From positions 1-64,000 of the forward strand of contig JAFRHL010000026.1 of the NCBI GenBank assembly GCA_017433295.1: a DNA stretch of 64,000 bases. The letters are read 5' to 3'. Position 1 is the stretch's first letter, and every line of letters starts with the position of its first letter. Below the pieces are notes generated by a model. It ran no database searches and was not told the DNA's origin. It saw nothing but the letters and a program-made list of their open reading frames with translations. Shown piece by piece: positions 59,722 through 64,000 of this stretch. Source of the DNA: Eubacterium sp. Lineage in GTDB: Bacteria; Bacillota; Clostridia; Lachnospirales; Lachnospiraceae. A program made the position numbers and the translations under genes.

Positions 59722-60309
59722 ATGAATTGGAGTCTGATGTTTTTTATTAACAGTATCATGCTTGGTGTGGGTCTGGCCATGGATGCTTTTTCGGTATCTC
59801 TTGCCAATGGCCTTAATGAGCCTTCCATGCGGAAGAAGAAAATGTGCTGCGTCGCAGGAGTATACGCCTTTTTTCAGGCTCTGATGCCCATGACGGGGTG
59901 GATATGTGTTCATACTATTATACAGTATTTTCGTTTTTTTGAAAAGTTTATTCCCTGGATCGCTCTCTTTCTTCTGCTCTATATAGGTATCAGCATGATC
60001 CTTGAGGCAAAAAAAGAAGAGGACGATAAGGATGCTGCAAGCCGTCTGGGCAGAGGAACCCTTCTTGTACAGGGTATCGCCACATCCATTGATGCCCTCT
60101 CTGTAGGTTTTACCATTGCGGAATATCCCGCTTCCATGGCTGTGATATGTTCTTTAATCATCGCCCTTGTCACCTTCGTGATCTGCATGGCAGGGCTTCA
60201 TCTCGGAAAGCAGTTCGGCACCAGGTTTGCCGGCAAAGCTTCCCTGCTGGGAGGACTCATCCTGATCGGCATAGGAATTGAGATCTTTATAAAAGGAGTA
60301 CTACTTTAG
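59722..60309 (+). CDS. mntP: Manganese efflux pump MntP
   Basis: This 195-residue membrane exporter has six hydrophobic helices in two related halves, with the paired acidic motifs GLAMDAFSVSLANG and SIDALSVGFT that bind the metal. The start ATG 59722 has AGGAGA 8 bases upstream. Its 3' end overlaps the convergent YARHG gene by 9 bases. Confidence 0.93.
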   Translation: MNWSLMFFINSIMLGVGLAMDAFSVSLANGLNEPSMRKKKMCCVAGVYAFFQALMPMTGWICVHTIIQYFRFFEKFIPWIALFLLLYIGISMILEAKKEEDDKDAASRLGRGTLLVQGIATSIDALSVGFTIAEYPASMAVICSLIIALVTFVICMAGLHLGKQFGTRFAGKASLLGGLILIGIGIEIFIKGVLL

Positions 60310-60921
60310 ATTATATCCCCGCTCCAGCTCACACTTGACGATGAGCTCCACATTGGCTACTTCAGTATCATTTAAGCAGCTGTCATCAAAATCACCGGGG
60401 GCGTACTTTGCCACATACCAGGGCTGGCTGTCAAAATACTTCTGAAGCTCCTGGTCATTAAACATCCTTCCATGCCTGGCGAATATTTCATTACGGGTTA
60501 TGCGTAAACCATATTCATCCAGATGATCCAGGTCTTTTCTGGTATATTTCACACAATCCGTGTAAGACAGCTTATCGGCTCTTTCATATTTATTGGATTT
60601 CTTCTCCTCGCCTTTTACCAGGTATATCTCATTTTTTTCATCACCGCTGTCCCCGGAATCCGACTTCTTTTTATTCCTGATATCTCCTGCACCTGCAGCA
60701 GTAATCTCCTCCGATTTCTGATAATCGCCGGACTCTTTACCCGGGGATTCGAGCTTTATGGTAGCCTCCTCCTGATTTGTATCCCGGGCATGGGCCACCA
60801 GACTTTCCTGCCGTTTATTCAACATGATGAATCCTGAAATAACTATCAGAAGAACCGCCATGATCACCACTGCGGCTGCTGTCATCTTTCTTCTGCTGGC
60901 CGGATTGTCCTGCCCTCTCAT
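60301..60921 (-). CDS. YARHG-domain membrane-anchored protein
   Basis: This 206-residue protein has a short basic N-terminus, one membrane helix (about residues 14-33), a low-complexity linker rich in Glu/Lys/Ser/Gly, and a C-terminal YARHG domain (RNEIFARHGRMFNDQELQKYFDSQPWY in pieces: RNEIFARHGRMF, then WYVAKY). The domain is extracytoplasmic and of unknown function, common in Firmicute surface proteins. The start ATG 60921 follows AAAGGAGG. Confidence 0.88.
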   Translation of the reverse strand: MRGQDNPASRRKMTAAAVVIMAVLLIVISGFIMLNKRQESLVAHARDTNQEEATIKLESPGKESGDYQKSEEITAAGAGDIRNKKKSDSGDSGDEKNEIYLVKGEEKKSNKYERADKLSYTDCVKYTRKDLDHLDEYGLRITRNEIFARHGRMFNDQELQKYFDSQPWYVAKYAPGDFDDSCLNDTEVANVELIVKCELERGYNLK

Positions 60922-61185
60922 AAGATCCTCCTTTGCCTGTTACTCAAGTAGATTATCTGTGAAAGACAAAAAAATGGTTTTTTGAACGAATAACACTTTT
61001 TTCATTAAATAATTATACCTGAATATGGAGGAACAAACAACCCTTGGCCCTAATTCTTCATCATAAATTAACACATCTGTAAAAAAAGAACATGATTTGT
61101 AACGATTCAGGCCCCTTTGTCTGTTTATTCCGGTCCGGGCCTGCTTCATGTACAAAATTCAAAACAATTTTAGATATAATTTTTC
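60922..61185. other. Non-coding stretch between YARHG gene and ferredoxin promoter
   Basis: No supported gene is present. The sequence is AT-rich with no clear hairpin; the only confident element in the 361-base gap is the ferredoxin promoter at 61186-61214. I could not define a promoter for the YARHG gene. Confidence 0.5.
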
Positions 61186-61214
61186 TTGAAATTAGAGGGT
61201 ATCTAGTATAGAAT
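61186..61214 (+). promoter_or_regulatory. Sigma-A promoter of the ferredoxin gene
   Basis: TTGAAA (61186-61191), 17 bp, TAGAAT (61209-61214); leader about 62 nt. Confidence 0.7.
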
Positions 61215-61282
61215 AATACTACGAACCTAAGGAGTTCGATTAATTTATTATACCATTTAATACTAAAAGGAGGATCTTGATT

Positions 61283-61453
61283 ATGGCATATGTTATTTCT
61301 GACGAATGTATCTGCTGTGGAACATGTGAAGGCGAGTGCCCCGCAGGCGCTATCTCCGAGGGAGACGGCAAGTTCGAAATCGATGCTGATACCTGCATGG
61401 ATTGTGGTGCATGTGCAGCTGCATGTCCGGCCGGCGCTATCGACCAGGCATAA
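61283..61453 (+). CDS. 2[4Fe-4S] clostridial-type ferredoxin
   Basis: This 56-residue electron carrier serves low-potential reactions such as pyruvate:ferredoxin oxidoreductase and hydrogenase. Two CxxCxxCxxxCP motifs are present: Cys9/12/15/19 and Cys38/41/44/48, giving two [4Fe-4S] clusters (an extra Cys11 is present). The pseudo-twofold repeat CPAGAI occurs after each. The start ATG 61283 follows AAAAGGAGG. It has its own promoter and terminator, consistent with high-level expression. Confidence 0.97.
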   Translation: MAYVISDECICCGTCEGECPAGAISEGDGKFEIDADTCMDCGACAAACPAGAIDQA

Positions 61454-61482
61454 TACTGTTACGATACATAAGTAATATTAAG

Positions 61483-61515
61483 AATACCGCTGCGGTTGCA
61501 GCGGTATTTTTATTA
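61483..61515 (+). terminator. Ferredoxin terminator
   Basis: AATACCGCTGC (61483-61493) pairs with GCAGCGGTATT (61498-61508) around GGTT, with T-rich sequence following. Confidence 0.92.
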
Positions 61516-62205
61516 TACCCTTCTCTTGTTTTTTTTAAAAAACAGGCTCTTTCTTTTTCCCCCGTCCTCTCTGGCCACCGCAGCCTCCTGTCTGGCCCGC
61601 TGGTGTGTACGGATCGTTTCATCCAGCTTCTTGAAATAATCTTCCGTTTTCTCTGAATATTCCTCCAGGGTTACATTGAGTCCCTCCACCACCCTGCTGC
61701 TGATCTGGTCTCCCATAAGGGCCCCCATCTCCCGGGCCTGCTCCCGCAGGGCTCTTCCGATGATACGTTCCATAATATTCTCGAATTCCAGCATTTTCTC
61801 TTCCCTGGACCGGACCGGACTTTCCGGCAGGTTATTTTCCTTATGAGCAGGAAAGTGAAGCCGCTTGTCCTCTTTATCGGCAGGATTTGAAGCCGGCTCT
61901 ATAATAGGAGGGTCAGCCTGTGTGCTTTCAAGTTCAACCTGCGCTTCCAGCAATTTATGTACATCTATTTTCTGGTCATCCTCAAGATCGGGCAGTATCT
62001 CCTTTACTGCCTTAAGCTGGAATCCTTTGTTCTTTAATTCTTTTATACAGGATAATATCCTGATTTCCTTCTCCTGATAATAGCGGTGTCCCTGTTCATT
62101 TCTTGGAATTTTAAGATCCAGTTCCTCTTCCCAGTAACGAAGTACATGATTTTCCAGCTCCAGAAGCCTGGAGGCCTCCGAAATTGAATACCGTTCCTCT
62201 TTCAT
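61513..62205 (-). CDS. MerR-family / RacA-like DNA-binding protein
   Basis: This 230-residue protein has an N-terminal winged MerR helix-turn-helix (YSISEASRLLELENHVLRYWEEE, residues 6-28 in pieces, then HRYYQEKEIRIL). A disordered Pro/Glu-rich middle and a C-terminal coiled coil with a basic tail (KRKSLFFKKNKRR) follow. There is no cysteine sensor motif, so ligand sensing is unlikely. The layout recalls RacA, a chromosome-anchoring protein, but that is only a resemblance. The start ATG 62205 follows GAGGAG. Confidence 0.85.
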   Translation of the reverse strand: MKEERYSISEASRLLELENHVLRYWEEELDLKIPRNEQGHRYYQEKEIRILSCIKELKNKGFQLKAVKEILPDLEDDQKIDVHKLLEAQVELESTQADPPIIEPASNPADKEDKRLHFPAHKENNLPESPVRSREEKMLEFENIMERIIGRALREQAREMGALMGDQISSRVVEGLNVTLEEYSEKTEDYFKKLDETIRTHQRARQEAAVAREDGGKRKSLFFKKNKRRV

Positions 62206-62241
62206 CTGTCTGCTCCTCTCATATTCATACCTTGTATTAAC

Positions 62242-62271
62242 ATTATATCAGGGAGCTTATCCACTTCTCAA
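62242..62271 (-). promoter_or_regulatory. Sigma-A promoter of the MerR-like gene
   Basis: On the minus strand TTGAGA (62266-62271), 18 bp, TATAAT (62242-62247), directly after the dnaB terminator. Confidence 0.75.
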
Positions 62272-62296
62272 TGCTATTCGTTTTCTAAAAACATAC

Positions 62297-62330
62297 AAAA
62301 AAGAGCGGAACCCTACATGGTCCGCTCTTT
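62297..62330 (-). terminator. dnaB terminator, overlapping the dnaB stop codon
   Basis: On the minus strand AAAGAGCGGA pairs with TCCGCTCTTT and T6 follows. The 5' arm is the last dnaB codons and the TAG stop lies in the loop. Confidence 0.9.
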
Positions 62331-63662
62331 GTTTGCAAATTTCGTATACTGGCCCAGCCACACCAGCTCCAGGCTTCCGGTGGCGCCGTTCCTCTGCTTG
62401 GCTACGATCACTTCAGCCAGGTTCTTCTTCTCCGTATCCGGATTATAATATTCATCTCTGTATAAAAACATGACCACATCTGCATCCTGTTCTATGGCCC
62501 CTGACTCACGCAGGTCTGAAAGCATGGGCCTGTGGTCCTGCCTTGCCTCCACGGCCCTGGAGAGCTGGGAAAGGGCAATAATGGGAATATTCAGTTCCCT
62601 GGCAAGTACCTTAAGAGCCCTGGAGATCTCCGAGATCTCCTGCTGTCTCGACTCATTACGCCTGCCGGCACTGCCGCTCATAAGCTGCAGATAATCAATG
62701 ACCACCATATCTATATCGTGTACCTGCTTATATCTCCGGCACTTGGACCGGATCTCCGAGAGGGTCGTGGCTGTGTCATCAATGATCAGCCTGGAATTAC
62801 CGATCAGGGCAGCCCCCTCCAGCAGCTTCTCCCAGTCGGAATCCCTAAGGTCTCCTGTCCTTATCTGCTGGGAATCCACCATGGCCTCTGAGGCCATAAG
62901 ACGGGTGACCAGCTGCTCCTTGGACATTTCAAGACTGAACATGGCAACGGTATGGTCGTCCTTAAAGGCAGCATGCTGGGCGATATTTAAAACAAAGGCA
63001 GTCTTACCCATGGCAGGCCGGGCGGCCACCAGGATGAGCTCTGCAGGATGAAGGCCGGTAAGCAGATAGTCCAGTTCAATGAAGCCTGTGGCTATCCCTG
63101 TCACTCTGCCTTTTGTCCTGGCTGCCTCCTCGATGGCATTGAGGGAATTCAGCACGATCTCCTGAATGGGTACATAATCCGACATCCGGTTGCGGTTCTG
63201 CAATAAACCGAAAATATCTTTCTCGGTTTTCTCCAGGATCTCCGAGGTATCCTCTTTTCCCAGATAACATTGATTGCTGATATTCTCCGTGGTCCTGATA
63301 AGAGCCCTCAGGGTCGCCTTATCATGTACGATCCTGGCGTACTCCCTGATATTGGCGGAAGTGGAAACAGAATCAACCAGGTCCCGGAAAAAATCCAGGC
63401 TGGTCAGTGTCTCCGGAACATCCTTCTCCTTCAGTTTGTCCTGAAGCGTAATAAGATCCACTGCCTTCCCTTCCCGGTAAAGCTCCACCATGGCTTCAAA
63501 GAGGATTCCATACTGTTTTAAATAAAAGTCCTCCCTGACCAGCATATCCTCCGCTTCTACGATGGCATCCCTGTCCATCAGCATGGAACCCAGCACTGAT
63601 CTTTCCGCCTCTTCATTATGGGGCTGTATTTTTTTTATAAAATTCTCATCTAGTTCAGGCAT
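62313..63662 (-). CDS. dnaB: Replicative DNA helicase
   Basis: This 449-residue hexameric helicase unwinds DNA at the fork. The N-terminal helical domain (KIQPHNEEAERSVLGSMLMD) and RecA-like core with Walker A ARPAMGKTAF and Walker B VVIDYLQLMSG are present; GATGSLELVW is near the end. No intein is visible. The start ATG 63662 follows AAAGG. It is 12 bases downstream of rplI, the common rplI-dnaB arrangement in Firmicutes. Confidence 0.97.
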   Translation of the reverse strand: MPELDENFIKKIQPHNEEAERSVLGSMLMDRDAIVEAEDMLVREDFYLKQYGILFEAMVELYREGKAVDLITLQDKLKEKDVPETLTSLDFFRDLVDSVSTSANIREYARIVHDKATLRALIRTTENISNQCYLGKEDTSEILEKTEKDIFGLLQNRNRMSDYVPIQEIVLNSLNAIEEAARTKGRVTGIATGFIELDYLLTGLHPAELILVAARPAMGKTAFVLNIAQHAAFKDDHTVAMFSLEMSKEQLVTRLMASEAMVDSQQIRTGDLRDSDWEKLLEGAALIGNSRLIIDDTATTLSEIRSKCRRYKQVHDIDMVVIDYLQLMSGSAGRRNESRQQEISEISRALKVLARELNIPIIALSQLSRAVEARQDHRPMLSDLRESGAIEQDADVVMFLYRDEYYNPDTEKKNLAEVIVAKQRNGATGSLELVWLGQYTKFANKERTM

Positions 63663-63674
63663 GGGAATCCTTTC

Positions 63675-64000
63675 TTACTGCTCTGAGACATGCACCTTAA
63701 GATCCGCAGTGACTTTGGGATGCAGCTTAACCTTAACCTGGTAGGTTCCCAGGCTTCTGATGGGTTCATCAACGCTGATCTTCTTTTTATCAAGCTCATA
63801 TCCCAGCTGCTCCTTTACGGCTGCGGCGATCTCCTTGGTAGATACCGCGCCGAAGGTCCTGCCGCCCTCTCCCACCTTCATCTTAAGTTCAACCGTTTTA
63901 TCAGCAAGGGAAGCCGCCAGATCTTTGGCTGCCGCCAGCTGCTCGGCCGCCTTCTTCTCCTGATTGGCCTTCTGAAGCTTCATATCATTCATATTCTTGC
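63675..64000 (-). CDS. rplI: Ribosomal protein L9, truncated by window edge
   Basis: Only the C-terminal ~108 residues are in the window; the reading frame stays open to the edge. The visible part is the long connecting helix (LQKANQEKKAAEQLAAAKDL) and the C-terminal domain (GRTFGAVSTKEIAAAVKEQ, GTYQVKVKLHPKV), which contacts 23S rRNA. A full-length L9 is about 148 residues, so roughly 40 residues lie beyond. Confidence 0.95.
   Translation of the reverse strand, partial: KNMNDMKLQKANQEKKAAEQLAAAKDLAASLADKTVELKMKVGEGGRTFGAVSTKEIAAAVKEQLGYELDKKKISVDEPIRSLGTYQVKVKLHPKVTADLKVHVSEQ

Overview
The window looks like chromosome of a spore-forming anaerobic Firmicute, most likely a Lachnospiraceae-type clostridium. 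The evidence is the spoIIAA-spoIIAB-sigF operon, two blocks of spoVA genes, a CwlD-type amidase, an F-type ATP synthase whose c subunit carries the full sodium-binding residue set, a 2[4Fe-4S] ferredoxin, an FMN riboswitch over ribDE-BA-H, and several protein families I associate with Lachnospiraceae. I see no insertion sequence, prophage, integrase or CRISPR array; this is mostly core chromosome with a few lineage-specific islands.

Layout. 0.1-1.8 kb: tRNA-Ala and a single-gene unit encoding an HPr domain fused to a D-lactate-dehydrogenase-type enzyme. 1.8-8.1 kb: leuS and an L,D-transpeptidase (minus), divergent from a class A penicillin-binding protein (plus). 8.1-9.6 kb: spoVAD-spoVAE behind a good sigma-G promoter. 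9.6-16.1 kb: DUF362 protein, HPt-domain protein, and a reduced type IV pilus/type II secretion-like cluster (PilT-like ATPase, four small membrane-anchored proteins, GspF/PilC), then a secreted transglutaminase-like protein. 16.2-18.2 kb: truA and a codon-optimised multi-spanning membrane protein of unknown function. 18.3-21.5 kb: the spoIIA-sigF-spoVAA-AB-AC block. 21.6-36.1 kb: a long minus-strand run: nth, purC, dus, subtilase, a 1168-residue DUF5717-like protein, an actin/Hsp70-fold-like protein, a TPR protein, valS, a 50-residue protein, and a zinc-ribbon TPR membrane protein. 36.2-44.9 kb: sua5, a low-molecular-weight phosphatase relative with all three catalytic positions replaced, and the complete atp operon. 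45.1-46.9 kb: cwlD-like amidase and mecA, the latter behind a leader RNA with mutually exclusive pairings. 47-51 kb: riboflavin operon with FMN riboswitch and a DUF1858 gene. 51-60 kb: PTS EIIBC, ABC-class ATPase, mtnA plus class II aldolase, NlpC/P60 protein, DnaJ-like protein, surE. 59.7-64 kb: mntP, YARHG protein, ferredoxin, MerR regulator, dnaB, and a truncated rplI at the right edge.

How it fits together. Sporulation control (SpoIIAA/AB/SigF) sits directly upstream of spoVAA-AC, and sigma-G-like promoters precede both spoVA blocks, so both should fire in the forespore. Energy metabolism is represented by a probably sodium-driven ATP synthase and a ferredoxin. The mtnA-aldolase pair fits salvage of 5'-deoxyadenosine or methylthioadenosine sugars through the DHAP-shunt type pathway.

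The most unusual items are: the HPr-dehydrogenase fusion; the DUF5717/actin-like/TPR/subtilase module; the pseudophosphatase in the YwlE position; a RibBA whose DHBP-synthase half has lost most catalytic residues; the mecA leader RNA; the reduced pilus cluster; and short decayed tandem duplications straddling the stop codons of several genes. Functional names rest on motif recognition by eye; no database search was run.
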